NCBI RefSeq assembly: GCF_021789315.1
Contig: NZ_CP084561.1
Span: 3,844,001-3,908,000, forward strand
Reading direction: 5' to 3'
Length of the DNA stretch: 64,000 nucleotides
Origin: Arthrobacter sp. FW305-BF8
GTDB lineage: Bacteria; Actinomycetota; Actinomycetes; Actinomycetales; Micrococcaceae
Positions 25,815 to 35,414 of the stretch are shown here, piece after piece (position 1 is the stretch's first letter; each line of letters opens with the position of its first letter). A program made the position numbers and the translations under genes. The notes beneath the pieces are model-generated. The model was not told the origin of the DNA. It ran no database searches and saw nothing but the letters and a program-made list of their open reading frames with translations.

Positions 25815-27245
25815 ATGAACACGATGCACCAGGCGGAGCAGGACGGCGAAACGGACGGCGCCCTGCGGGAGCTGCGCAGGCACCTGGCGGGGCAGGTGAT
25901 CGAACCGCAGGATCCGTTGTTCGACGAGGCGCGGGCGGTCTGGAACGGCATGATCGACGTTCGTCCGCGGGCCGTCATCCGGGCGGGGGCCATCGGAGAC
26001 ATCGATCCCGTCCTGCACACGGCCCGCAGCACCGGCCTGCCGCTTGCCGTCCGCGGAGGCGGGCACAACATTGCCGGGCACGGGACGGTCGACGGCGGCT
26101 TGGTGCTGGATCTGGGCCAGTTACGCAACGTGGAGGTCGACGTCGAACGCCGGCTCGTGACCGTGGAGCCCGGGGCGACCCTGGCAGACGTGGACCGTGC
26201 TACCGCCGCGCACGGACTGGCCGTGCCGCTCGGGGTGGTCAGCGCCACCGGCGTTTCGGGACTGACACTTGGCGGAGGGGTGGGCTGGCTGACCCGGTCC
26301 AACGGGCTGAGCCTGGACAACCTGGACAGCGCCGACGTCGTCACCGCCACCGGGGAGCACCTGCACGCCAGCGAACAGCAGAACCCCGAGCTGTTCTGGG
26401 GATTGCGCGGCGGGGGCGGCAACTTCGGGGTGGTCTCATCCTTCACCTTCCGCGCCCGGCCGCTGCCGGCTGCCGTGCTGGGTGGAAACCTCTTTTACCG
26501 CCCCACCCGCTGGAAGAGCGCGCTGAGCGCCTTCGACCGGTGGACGCAGGACCTGCCGGAGGAGATGAACCCGATCATCTCCTTCCTGGTGCTCCCGCCC
26601 GACTTCGAAATGGGCGAGGAGCCGTGGATGATCATCGGCCTCGCCTGGACTTCGGAGAACCACCAGCCCGGTCTCGAGCTGATTGCGCAGCTCCGGGAGG
26701 CCGCGCCCCCGGACGCGGAGGAAGTGGGGCCGGCCCCCTGGGTGAAGTGGCAGGCTGCCATGGACAGCCTCTTTCCCAAGGGCTCCCGCGGGTACTGGAA
26801 GAACGTGTCGTTCTCCCGGATGGATGATGTGGCCATCGACGTTCTGGCCGGTTTCGCTTCTGAGGTGACATGGTCCGGAACCGGGATCGACATCCACCAC
26901 ATGCAAGGGGCCTTCGGGCGCGTGCCGGAGGACGCTACAGCGTTTCCGAACCGCTCGGCGAAGTACTGGCTGAACATCTACGGCTTCTGGCAGGACGCCG
27001 CGGAGGACGCGCGGCTGAGCGCGTTCGCCCGGAAGGCCCACGCCCTCATGCAGCCGTTCGGCGAGCACGGCCAGTACGTCAACTTCCTCGGGGCAGAAAT
27101 CGGGCAGGACCCCATCGAGGCCGCCCGCCAGGCCTACGGGCCGGACACCTATGACCGGCTGGTGGAGCTGAAGAACCGCTTCGACCCCGACAACCTTTTC
27201 CGCCTCAACCACAACATCGTGCCGACTTCCGCGCAGGAGGCCTGA
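25815..27245 (+). CDS. FAD-linked oxidase of the BBE / 6-hydroxynicotine oxidase type
   Basis: A 476-aa flavin oxidase. The PCMH-type FAD domain shows the flavin-linking motif RGGGHNIAGHGT near residue 76, where the histidine would carry covalent FAD, then GVSGLTLGGGVGWL and the N-terminal strands. The C-terminal berberine-bridge segment YGPDTYDRLVELKNRFDPDNLFRLNHNI is complete. Size and motifs match 6-hydroxy-D-nicotine oxidase relatives from Arthrobacter, but no other nicotine genes are present and the substrate cannot be told. The start at 25815 follows GGTGAG. Confidence 0.9.
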   Translation: MNTMHQAEQDGETDGALRELRRHLAGQVIEPQDPLFDEARAVWNGMIDVRPRAVIRAGAIGDIDPVLHTARSTGLPLAVRGGGHNIAGHGTVDGGLVLDLGQLRNVEVDVERRLVTVEPGATLADVDRATAAHGLAVPLGVVSATGVSGLTLGGGVGWLTRSNGLSLDNLDSADVVTATGEHLHASEQQNPELFWGLRGGGGNFGVVSSFTFRARPLPAAVLGGNLFYRPTRWKSALSAFDRWTQDLPEEMNPIISFLVLPPDFEMGEEPWMIIGLAWTSENHQPGLELIAQLREAAPPDAEEVGPAPWVKWQAAMDSLFPKGSRGYWKNVSFSRMDDVAIDVLAGFASEVTWSGTGIDIHHMQGAFGRVPEDATAFPNRSAKYWLNIYGFWQDAAEDARLSAFARKAHALMQPFGEHGQYVNFLGAEIGQDPIEAARQAYGPDTYDRLVELKNRFDPDNLFRLNHNIVPTSAQEA

Positions 27246-27419
27246 GCCGGGGCGTTCGACACCTGGTTCATGACCCCCCAAATGGGTGGAGTTCCACGTA
27301 GTTGGGCAGCAGGGCCTAGGAAAATCCCAATGTCCCTTTAGCAAAGTGAGCGCGGGGGCTCAATTGCACATGTTTTTCCACTGCCCCCGCCAGCACATAT
27401 GCCAACAGGGGGGCACAAC

Positions 27420-30400
27420 ATGAGAGTTGAGCATCAAGACAAAAGCATGCGGTCTAAAAACCGCGTGGCACGACGCCGCCGCGCACTGGGGGCGGCAGTT
27501 GTAGGCGCCGTCATGCTGTCAGGGCTGAGCGCCCTGCCGCCGGCCGTCGCGGCACTGCCGGCCGGCGGTTCGGGACTGTCGCAGGCGGCGATGGCGGGAA
27601 TTCTGCCGGCGGCCCTACCCGCGGGTCCCGCTGGCGTGGGCCCGCTCGACCCGGCCAACGGCTATCCGTACTGGTACGCAGACGGCGGAGATGAAGCCAA
27701 GGGGCTGGACCCCGTTCGGCTGGAACTGTGTATTGATGCCCAGGACTGCCCGGTTATCGGCATCGACTACGATCCAACCCAGCCGCTGGCAATTCCCGGG
27801 AACTTTCCGGAAGAATCCTTCTGGTGGTCGGGCGAAACATCGCTGACAATGCCAGGCGGGGAATCCGCGCGGCTGATTATGGCCCAGGAAGCGGCATTCT
27901 CCGGCGTCGGGGAAGTGGCCCAAGGACAGCAGAACGGATTTGCCCGGCTGCGGCTGCGGCTGGACGACGGCGTACCGGGCAAGCAGTACACCTTCACCCA
28001 CCCGTACGGGGTCGAGGTCCTGACCGCTGATGATAGAGGCCGGATCCGCTACACCGAGGACATCGGATGCATGCAGCAACCATGTACCTGGGACGAGCCC
28101 TCGAACGGACGCCTCGGCCCCTTCCTGCGCTGGGACCCGGCCGTGGCACCGGCGGCACCAGAAGGGTTCATCGGTGATCCGAACGTCGAGCACAAGGTCG
28201 TGGGAAGCCCTAACAACACGGACTACTTCCAGGTCTCGGTCCCGGCTGACGCGGCCGGCAGCGCCGGGAGTGCGCGGACGGATCTTTTCGCCGTGCAGGG
28301 CAAAATCGCCACGCTGAAAGCCGGGGTGGACAAGCCCGGGGGCGTCTATAACTCCAAGCAGACGGTCAGGATCCAGGCGTCCCTGCCGGACAAGGCGAAG
28401 ATCATCTACACGACGGACGGCACCAATCCAGGCTTCAACGAAGACGGCACCGTCAACGGCACGGAGTTCGTTCCTGCCGCGGGCGACCTGGCCGCGGCAG
28501 CCGCCGTCGAGCTGGCCACACCGGGCCTGACAACCCTGAAGTACATGGCAGTGGACCCCGAGAACAACGAGAAGGCCACCGCCGTCTACACCGAAGAATA
28601 CGAACTCGACGCTACCCGGCCCTGGCTCGAGGCCAGTCCGGACGCGGCCGCAGGTCCCCTTGCCGGGCCGCAGACGGTAACCTTCACGGGGACCACGAAC
28701 GACCCGTCCGTCGCGCCGGACATCTACTACACGACGGACGGTACGGCCCCGGGCCTGACGGAGGAAGGCGAACCTGCTGGCTCCACCCGTGAGTACACCG
28801 GTCCGATGCCTCTGGCCATGTCCACCACCGTCCGGGCAGTCGCCATCGACCCGGCCACCGGCACCGCGGGCGAGGTACGTTCGTTCCCGTTCAAGGTCCG
28901 CAACCTCTCGGAGGTCGGCCCGCTTGGCGAGCACGGTTTCCCCCTGTGGCTGAAGGACAACGGCTGGGAAGGCCAGGACCCGGTCCAGTTGGACCTGTGC
29001 CTGGATGACCCGCTTTGCCCGGTGGTGGATGTCCTGCCCGACCCGGCGCAGCCGTCATCCTTTCCGGACAACTTCCCCGGCGAGGCGTTCTGGTTCTCGT
29101 CCGACGCGGAAATAACGGTGGGCGCCGAGGACATCCGGCTGACTCTGGCCTCGGAGGCGGCCTTCGGTGCGGACGCCGTACAGGACAAGGCGCAGATCGG
29201 CTTCGGCCGGGTCCGCGTCACCGGTGACGCCGTCTTCGAACCCGGCGCCACCTACCGGTTCACGCACCCGTACGGCGTCGTGGAGCTGACCGCGGACATC
29301 GACGGCAACATCAGCTACACCGAAGACCTGGGCGCCCTGAACGCCACCGGCGACTTCTCCGGGATGCTGGAGACCAAGATCGGGCCGTTCCTTCGCTGGA
29401 CCGAAGGTGCGCCTGAAGGCTACCTCGGCGACGGCGCCACGCCGCACGCCGTGACCGGCAGCCCGTACGACACCAATTTCTTCAAGATCGAGAAGATTGT
29501 TTCAGCCGGGGGTGACGTCCTGGACGACCCGGAGGTCCTCGGCGAGACCGACCAGTTCGTGGTCCAGGGCCGGAAGACGGGTGCGACCGCACCCGTGACG
29601 CCCGCCCCCACGGCAACCACGGCCGGCGGCGTGTTCGCCACCGACCAGCTCGTGGCGCTGACGGCCACTCCGGGGAACGCGCAAATCTTCTTCACCACCG
29701 ACGGCACGGACCCGACGACGGCCAGCACGCTGTACACGGGACCGATTCCCATCACCACTGAGGGCGCTACCACTCTGAAGTTCATCGCGGTGGCCTTTGG
29801 AATCGCCTCCGAAGTGACGACGGAGACGTTCACCGTGGACAAGACGGCACCGGTTCTCACCGCCAACGTTGAGGGTAGCGAGGTCCCGGCGGATACGGCA
29901 GTAACACTGTCGGCCAATGAGACCGCGTCGATCTTCTTCACCACGGATGGCACGGAGCCCACGGCCGACAGCACCCGCTACTCGGCACCGGTGCAACTCG
30001 CAGCTGGCCAGACCCTGCGGGCCCTCGCGATCGATGCCGCCGGCAATGCCAGCGGCGTCGGCAGCTGGACCGCTGCCGAAGGAACCGGTGGCGGCGAAAC
30101 CCCCGGCGGCGAGACGCCAGGTGGTGAGACGCCAGGTGGTGAGACGCCAGGTGGTGAGACGCCAGGCACCTCAAACGGGGACTCCATCCGCCGCGACTTT
30201 ACGGGCGATTCAAAGGCCGACTTCCTCGCAACTGACGCCTCCGGCAAGATGTGGCTGTCCGTAGGCGACGGCAAGGGGGGCTTCGCACCCCGGAAGCACG
30301 TCGCGTCCGGCTGGAACATCATGACCAGCGTGGCCAGCGCCGGTGACAACGACGGCGACGGCAAGACGGACCTGGTGGCCCGCGACAAGGCCGGCAAGCT

Positions 30401-30938
30401 ATGGCACTACGTGGGCAACGGCACCGGCCGGTTCGCTGTCAGGAAACTCATCGGATCGGGCTGGAACATCATGACCAGCATCGTGGCTGCCGGAGACTTT
30501 AGCGGCGACGGAAAGGCGGATGTGGTGGCCCGCGACAAGGCCGGCACCCTGTGGCTCTACCCCGGCAACGGCAAGGGCAACTACCCGACGAGGAAGAAGA
30601 TCGGCGGCGGCTGGAACATCATGAACGCCATCGCCGGTGCCGGTGACGCCAACGGCGACGGCAAGGCGGACCTGGTGGCCCGCGACAAGGCCGGCACCCT
30701 GTGGTTCTACCCCGGAGACGGCAATGGCCGCCACGCGGCGAGGACGAGGATCGGCGGAGGCTGGAACATCATGAACGCCATCGCCGGTGCCGGCGACGCC
30801 AACGGCGACGGCAAGGCCGACGTGATCGCCCGGGACACGGCCGGCACCTTGTGGCTCTACCCGGGCAGGGGCGACGGACAACTCCAGCTCAGGAAGAAGA
30901 TCGGCGGAGGCTGGAACATTATGAAGAACATCTTCTGA
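27420..30938 (+). CDS. Giant secreted protein with chitobiase-like modules and FG-GAP repeats
   Basis: A 1,172-aa exported protein with a twin-arginine-like basic N-terminus and signal peptide ending near AVAALPAG. Two homologous modules of about 190 aa (each with YPYWY or FPLWL, then FTHPYGV or FTHPYGVV, and GPFLRW) alternate with four chitobiase C-terminal-type repeats marked by (Y/F)TTDGT. A GGETP x5 linker near residue 891-915 leads to about five FG-GAP/VCBS-type repeats of 47 residues, each with GWNIM and DxNGDGKAD calcium-loop motifs. It ends flush with the last repeat, without an anchor. A role in polymer binding or adhesion is inferred. AGGGGGG precedes the ATG. Confidence 0.88.
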   Translation: MRVEHQDKSMRSKNRVARRRRALGAAVVGAVMLSGLSALPPAVAALPAGGSGLSQAAMAGILPAALPAGPAGVGPLDPANGYPYWYADGGDEAKGLDPVRLELCIDAQDCPVIGIDYDPTQPLAIPGNFPEESFWWSGETSLTMPGGESARLIMAQEAAFSGVGEVAQGQQNGFARLRLRLDDGVPGKQYTFTHPYGVEVLTADDRGRIRYTEDIGCMQQPCTWDEPSNGRLGPFLRWDPAVAPAAPEGFIGDPNVEHKVVGSPNNTDYFQVSVPADAAGSAGSARTDLFAVQGKIATLKAGVDKPGGVYNSKQTVRIQASLPDKAKIIYTTDGTNPGFNEDGTVNGTEFVPAAGDLAAAAAVELATPGLTTLKYMAVDPENNEKATAVYTEEYELDATRPWLEASPDAAAGPLAGPQTVTFTGTTNDPSVAPDIYYTTDGTAPGLTEEGEPAGSTREYTGPMPLAMSTTVRAVAIDPATGTAGEVRSFPFKVRNLSEVGPLGEHGFPLWLKDNGWEGQDPVQLDLCLDDPLCPVVDVLPDPAQPSSFPDNFPGEAFWFSSDAEITVGAEDIRLTLASEAAFGADAVQDKAQIGFGRVRVTGDAVFEPGATYRFTHPYGVVELTADIDGNISYTEDLGALNATGDFSGMLETKIGPFLRWTEGAPEGYLGDGATPHAVTGSPYDTNFFKIEKIVSAGGDVLDDPEVLGETDQFVVQGRKTGATAPVTPAPTATTAGGVFATDQLVALTATPGNAQIFFTTDGTDPTTASTLYTGPIPITTEGATTLKFIAVAFGIASEVTTETFTVDKTAPVLTANVEGSEVPADTAVTLSANETASIFFTTDGTEPTADSTRYSAPVQLAAGQTLRALAIDAAGNASGVGSWTAAEGTGGGETPGGETPGGETPGGETPGGETPGTSNGDSIRRDFTGDSKADFLATDASGKMWLSVGDGKGGFAPRKHVASGWNIMTSVASAGDNDGDGKTDLVARDKAGKLWHYVGNGTGRFAVRKLIGSGWNIMTSIVAAGDFSGDGKADVVARDKAGTLWLYPGNGKGNYPTRKKIGGGWNIMNAIAGAGDANGDGKADLVARDKAGTLWFYPGDGNGRHAARTRIGGGWNIMNAIAGAGDANGDGKADVIARDTAGTLWLYPGRGDGQLQLRKKIGGGWNIMKNIF
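30090..30164 (+). repeat. 15-bp coding tandem repeat (GGETP x5)
   Basis: Five copies of a 15-bp unit encode GGETP; the last three are identical (GGTGGTGAGACGCCA) while the first two differ at synonymous positions. This is a slippage-prone in-frame linker between the chitobiase-like and FG-GAP parts. Confidence 0.95.
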
Positions 30939-30968
30939 TCCCTTACTAACCACCCAGATCCGAACAAG

Positions 30969-31010
30969 CACAGCGGCCCCCTGCCGGTTATCCGGCAGGG
31001 GGCCGCTGTG
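30969..31010. terminator. Strong bidirectional terminator
   Basis: A perfect 18-bp stem (left arm CACAGCGGCCCCCTGCCG) with a 6-base loop GTTATC, between the convergent giant secreted-protein gene and the methyltransferase gene. Confidence 0.92.
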
Positions 31011-31057
31011 CGCCGCGATGCGTGGGCCGTCCGACTGCTTTGCGCGACCGCGGGCGG

Positions 31058-31732
31058 TCAGCCACGCGGTCCCGGGCTGGTGGCATGGCCGAGGATGTGC
31101 GCCACGGGCGGGGTCAGAGACTGGACGGCGAAGCCGAACCGCTGGTTGTCCCGGATGGTGAACCCGGCCGCGGTGATGGCGCCAAGGGTGTCCCGGTTGG
31201 GGTGGCACCCTCCGGCCAGGCGCTGCCATGCCGGCGTCAGCAGATCCTCGACGGCGGCCAGGACAAGGCGGTCAGAGCGGACGTGTTCGTAGTAGGCCAG
31301 GGTGCCGCCGGGGCGCAGGACGCGTCGGATTTCGGCGAGGACGGCCGCCGGGTCCGCAACGCTGCACAGCACAAGGCTGGCGACGACGGCATCCGCACTG
31401 CCGTCGTCGGCCGGGATCCGCTCGGCTGCCGCCGGTACCACCGTCACTTTGACGGGGGCGGTCTCGGCACGGTTCAGGGCGAGGCTTCTGAGGTAGTCGT
31501 CGGGCTCCAGCGCTAAAACGTGTGTGACTGCCGGCGGGTAGAGCGCAAAGGCGGATCCGTCCCCCGCGCCGATCTCGATTACCGTCCCGTGCAGGCCGGC
31601 CAGCATCCGGCGGCGGTGTTCCGTGGCCCCGCGGCGGTTCATTTCCTCGACGGCGCGCGCATAGGCGCGGGCGAACCGCGGGTGCTGCAGGTGCTTCAGT
31701 CCGCCGGCGCCGGTCAGGTCCGCGTTGTCCAT
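31058..31732 (-). CDS. Class I SAM-dependent methyltransferase
   Basis: A 224-aa methyltransferase with motif I VIEIGAGDGSAF near residue 50, the acidic end of strand 2 (ALEPDD), motif IV SADAVVASLVLCSV near residue 112 and LRPGGTLAYYEHVR. The pattern resembles the UbiE/METTL7-like group acting on small molecules or lipids. The ATG overlaps the tail of the upstream small membrane-protein gene by 19 bp, so the two are co-expressed. A shortened duplicate of this locus lies at 36131-36209. Confidence 0.9.
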   Translation of the reverse strand: MDNADLTGAGGLKHLQHPRFARAYARAVEEMNRRGATEHRRRMLAGLHGTVIEIGAGDGSAFALYPPAVTHVLALEPDDYLRSLALNRAETAPVKVTVVPAAAERIPADDGSADAVVASLVLCSVADPAAVLAEIRRVLRPGGTLAYYEHVRSDRLVLAAVEDLLTPAWQRLAGGCHPNRDTLGAITAAGFTIRDNQRFGFAVQSLTPPVAHILGHATSPGPRG

Positions 31733-31890
31733 TGCGTTGACTCCTCGCGCTGTCTCTGGGCTTCGAGCTTTTCGGCGTCATACGACCTGAGGCCGTGCTT
31801 CACCCCTAGGCGGATGATCCAGTACAGCATCGTGGCGATGAGTATCGCCGGCACCGCGAACATAAGCACGGCTGCCACAATTCCAAGCAT
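31714..31890 (-). CDS. 58-aa membrane protein
   Basis: A short protein starting at the ATG at 31890 behind an AGGGGGG ribosome binding site. One long transmembrane helix (MLGIVAAVLMFAVPAILIA and following) is followed by a polar tail. It overlaps the methyltransferase start by 19 bp. The function is unknown; it may anchor or partner the methyltransferase. Confidence 0.7.
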   Translation of the reverse strand: MLGIVAAVLMFAVPAILIATMLYWIIRLGVKHGLRSYDAEKLEAQRQREESTQWTTRT

Positions 31891-32023
31891 GTTTCCCCCT
31901 GTGAGCATCTGATGCTTCGCACAGCTTCTCACGGGAAGCGGTCGCTCCGCGTCCGGACGGGAGCCGGGCGGCCTGGATTTGCCGCCGGTTCCTACTGCAG
32001 CCGGACAGCCAACGTGAGAGCGT

Positions 32024-32424
32024 ATGAAGAACAAGGCACAGGTTGCGGACTTGCATCGCGAAGGGGCACAGGTGACGGACAACGACGGCCGCGAACAGAT
32101 CATCAGCGACTACAGACGCGCCTGCGCAACACTGGGCGACACGTTGGCGGTCGCCCGCGATGAGGATCTGCGACGGCGGAGCTCGGGAACCCGCTGGACC
32201 AACGAAGAACTCCTCTTCCACATGGTCTTCGGCTACATGGTGGTCCTGGCCCTCCTCCCCCTGGTGAGAATCTTGGGCCACCTGCCTCCCCCGCCCGGGA
32301 AAGCGTTCGCCCGTCTCCTGAACGCCAGCACACGGCTCTCCACTTCGACTTCCATGCCAAACAACTGAGCCTGCCTCTTGTCGAGGAGCAGCCGCCCCAG
32401 AACAACAGCCAAACCGACCCTTGA
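32024..32424 (+). pseudogene. DinB-like protein pseudogene
   Basis: The first 100 residues look like a DinB/MDMPI-type four-helix protein (DYRRACATLGDTLAVARDEDL, RWTNEELLFHMVFGYMVV). After LLNAST the frame runs to an early stop at 32368. In a second frame the typical C-terminus appears (HFDFHAKQLSL) and ends at 32424. About 70-80 residues between these parts are missing compared with full-length family members, so this is a deletion with a frameshift. Its old stop codon overlaps the -35 box of the copB promoter. Confidence 0.7.
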
Positions 32425-32449
32425 CGCATATACCCCCTGGGGGTATATT
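32421..32449 (+). promoter_or_regulatory. copB promoter with CsoR-like operator
   Basis: TTGACG at 32421-32426 and TATATT at 32444-32449 are separated by exactly 17 bp. A perfect 21-bp palindrome (half-site ATATACCCCC, centre T) fills 32428-32448, from within the spacer through the -10 box. GC-rich palindromes with TACCC/GGGTA are typical CsoR sites. Copper-bound CsoR should release it and permit copB transcription; no csoR gene is in the window. Confidence 0.82.
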
Positions 32450-32548
32450 TGGCGTGTTGTCAGTGAAGTGGTATGTCCAGGGGCCTCCCTCCCCGTCACA
32501 GCCGTTCAACCCCAGCGCACCCATCCGTCTTCATGGAATTGAACTGAC

Positions 32549-34696
32549 ATGCGTGAACCGAATAAGCCCCTTGGCCTGCCGTTGACCCCCTTAGCTCCGA
32601 AGGCAACGGCTGAACACGCGGAACACGGCGCACCGGACGTTCCGGTACCAGCCGCAACAGGAGCAAGCGTGGGTCACGACACCCACGACGACCACATGGT
32701 CCATACCCAGGGCCAGCATGCCGGGCACAGCACGGCGATGTTCAAGAACCGGTTCTGGCTGACACTGGCGCTGGCGGTTCCGGTGGTGTACTTCAGCCCG
32801 ATGTTCGCCCACCTCCTCGGCTACATGCCGCCCGAATTCCCCGGGACGGCGTGGATCCCGCCCGTTCTGGGCACGGCCATCTTCGTCTACGGCGGGATGC
32901 CCTTCCTGATGGGCGGGCTGAAGGAGATGAAGGCCCGGCAGCCCGGGATGATGCTGCTGATCGGGATGGCCATCAGCGTTGCCTTCGTTGCCTCCTGGGT
33001 GACGAGCCTGGGCATCGGGGGCTTCGATCTGGACTTCTGGTGGGAGCTGGCCCTGCTGGTGGCCATCATGCTGCTGGGCCATTGGATCGAAATGCGCGCC
33101 CTGGGCTCGGCGCAGGGCGCCCTGGATGCCTTGGCGGCACTGCTTCCCGACGTGGCCGAACGCATTACCGATGTGGGCACCGAAACCGTCAGCGTCGCCG
33201 AGCTCCGCGCCGGTGACCTGGTCCTGGTCCGCTCCGGCGCCAGGATGCCCGCCGACGGCACCGTGACCGACGGTACCGCCGAATTCGACGAATCAATGAT
33301 CACCGGCGAGTCGAAGACCTTAACCCGTTCCGCCGGTGACCCTGTTGTCGCCGGGACGGTCGCAACGGACAACACAGTACGGGTCCGGGTCACCGCCGTC
33401 GGGGACGATACCGCACTGGCCGGTATTCAGCGCCTGGTCGCCGAGGCCCAGGCCTCCTCGTCCCGGGCACAGGCCCTGGCCGACCGCGCCGCGGCCTTCC
33501 TGTTCTTCTTCGCCGCCGCCGCCGGAATCATCACCTTCATCACTTGGACACTCCTGGGCAGCGTTCCCGATGCCGTGACCCGCACCGTCACCGTGCTGGT
33601 GATCGCCTGCCCCCATGCCCTGGGCCTGGCCATTCCCGTGGTCATCGCCATCTCCACCGAGCAGGCCGCCCGCGCCGGGGTGCTGATCAAGAACCGAATG
33701 GCCCTGGAGCGGATGCGGACCATCGACGTCGTCCTGTTCGACAAGACCGGTACCCTGACCAAAGGCGAACCCGAGCTCAAGGACGCAAGCGCGGTGGAAG
33801 GTACGAGCCGGGACGAACTCCTGGCACTGGCGGCAGCTGTCGAGTCCGACAGCGAACACCCCGTTGCCCAGGCGATCGTCCGCGCAGCACAGCATCAGGG
33901 ACTCCGGATTCCCCGTGCCACCGGCTTCACGTCCATGACGGGCCGAGGTGTCCGCGCAACCGTTGAGGGCAGGACGCTGGCGGTGGGCGGACCGGCACTG
34001 CTTCGGGAATCCGGAACCACCGAGCCGGCGAAGCTGGCAGTCTCCACGCGGGGCTGGATGGACCGCGGCGCCTCCGTGCTGCACGTCATCGACGGCGACC
34101 GGATTCTCGGTGCGGTGAGCGTGGAGGACGCCGTCCGTGACGAATCGCGCCAGGCCGTGGCCGCCCTGCAGAGCCGTGGCATCAGGGTGGCCATGGTCAC
34201 CGGCGACGCCCGGCAGGTCGCCCAGTCCGTGGCCGCCGAGCTGGACATTGACGAGGTCTTCGCCGAAGTCCTGCCCGCCGACAAGGATAAGAAGGTCGCC
34301 GAGCTCCAGGCCCGCGGGCTGAAGGTCGCCATGGTGGGGGACGGCGTGAACGACTCACCGGCACTGGCCCGCGCCGAGGTCGGCATCGCAATCGGTGCCG
34401 GCACCGACGTCGCAATGGAATCCGCAGGGGTGGTGCTGGCCGGCAACGATCCGCGGGCGGTCCTGTCCATGGTGGACCTGTCCCGGGCCAGCTACCGGAA
34501 GATGTGGCAGAACCTGGTCTGGGCCACCGGCTACAACGTGCTCGCCGTGCCGCTGGCCGCCGGGGTCCTGGCCTTCGCCGGTGTCGTCTTGTCCCCCGCC
34601 GCCGGAGCCGTGCTGATGTCAGCCTCCACGATTGTCGTCGCCCTGAACGCCCAGCTGCTGCGACGGGTGAAACTGAATCCGTCCCGAGTTCGTTGA
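32549..34696 (+). CDS. copB: Copper-translocating P1B-type ATPase (CopB type)
   Basis: A 715-aa membrane pump. The N-terminus is His-rich (HDTHDDHMVHTQGQHAGH) instead of carrying CxxC domains. The transport site is CPH in VIACPHALGLAIP near residue 354, the P1B-3/CopB type linked to Cu(II)/Cu(I) or silver export. The phosphorylation site D398 is in DKTGT, the actuator motif TGES is near residue 252 and GDGVNDSPAL forms the hinge. It is expressed from the CsoR-like promoter about 100 bp upstream and is followed by DUF6153 and DUF305 genes, a copper-resistance set. Confidence 0.95.
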   Translation: MREPNKPLGLPLTPLAPKATAEHAEHGAPDVPVPAATGASVGHDTHDDHMVHTQGQHAGHSTAMFKNRFWLTLALAVPVVYFSPMFAHLLGYMPPEFPGTAWIPPVLGTAIFVYGGMPFLMGGLKEMKARQPGMMLLIGMAISVAFVASWVTSLGIGGFDLDFWWELALLVAIMLLGHWIEMRALGSAQGALDALAALLPDVAERITDVGTETVSVAELRAGDLVLVRSGARMPADGTVTDGTAEFDESMITGESKTLTRSAGDPVVAGTVATDNTVRVRVTAVGDDTALAGIQRLVAEAQASSSRAQALADRAAAFLFFFAAAAGIITFITWTLLGSVPDAVTRTVTVLVIACPHALGLAIPVVIAISTEQAARAGVLIKNRMALERMRTIDVVLFDKTGTLTKGEPELKDASAVEGTSRDELLALAAAVESDSEHPVAQAIVRAAQHQGLRIPRATGFTSMTGRGVRATVEGRTLAVGGPALLRESGTTEPAKLAVSTRGWMDRGASVLHVIDGDRILGAVSVEDAVRDESRQAVAALQSRGIRVAMVTGDARQVAQSVAAELDIDEVFAEVLPADKDKKVAELQARGLKVAMVGDGVNDSPALARAEVGIAIGAGTDVAMESAGVVLAGNDPRAVLSMVDLSRASYRKMWQNLVWATGYNVLAVPLAAGVLAFAGVVLSPAAGAVLMSASTIVVALNAQLLRRVKLNPSRVR

Positions 34697-34794
34697 ACCC
34701 AGGAACATTGTGCGTCAGCAAGGGGCTCCCGCAGGACAGGGCCGCTAGTCTTAAAAATGACCCCGGAATCCGCCGCGGAAGGAGGAACGACGTC

Positions 34795-35268
34795 ATGCCC
34801 GCACCCCTAAAGCGCCTCATGAGGGCGTTCCTTTGGGCCGGCGAACTGACCGCGGTCCTGGCGGTTGTCGCCGGCATTCTGGGCATGCATGTGATCACCG
34901 GCAACCATTCGATACACTCCATGACGGCCATGAGCGCGCGGACACCTGGAGGACTGCTGGCACTCCATACGGAGGGGCCAGCTGAAAGCCACCCCCACCC
35001 GGCGTCCGGCTTGCACGCAGTTCAGGAAGCCGCTGACCACGGCATGGGTTCCGTGGACCGGTGCTGCGGCAGCTGCTGTACCGGCATCCAGACCATGACC
35101 GTATCCTGCACGCCGTCAGCGAAGAGCGGTTCCCTGGCCGCCCCGCTGCCAGGAACCAGCGTGTTCGGCGCCGTCCCCGGCACGACCGCGCCCGGATCCG
35201 CGGCCGGCAGCTATTCCTATCTTCCCGGAGGTCCTTCACCGGGGGCTCTCTGCATCAGCCGGACGTAA
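34795..35268 (+). CDS. DUF6153 family membrane protein
   Basis: A 157-aa protein starting at ATG 34795 behind GGAAGGAGG. One N-terminal helix (AVLAVVAGILGMHVITG) leads to a His-rich segment (GNHSIHSM) and an outer DRCCGSCCTG cluster of four cysteines near residue 95, suited to copper binding. DUF6153 proteins commonly neighbour copper ATPases in actinobacteria. It lies between copB and the DUF305 lipoprotein. Confidence 0.8.
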   Translation: MPAPLKRLMRAFLWAGELTAVLAVVAGILGMHVITGNHSIHSMTAMSARTPGGLLALHTEGPAESHPHPASGLHAVQEAADHGMGSVDRCCGSCCTGIQTMTVSCTPSAKSGSLAAPLPGTSVFGAVPGTTAPGSAAGSYSYLPGGPSPGALCISRT

Positions 35269-35414
35269 AAAGCAGGCGGCAAAAGGAACCCCGCCGGAGC
35301 CTCTCTTCGGCACCAGCCGCGGGCCTGCCCACAGAGGCCCTTCGGCCTATCCATGCGCACGCGCCTCCCTTCTGGAGACGCACCCAGACGATTTTTTTGA
35401 AGGACCTGATTTTC

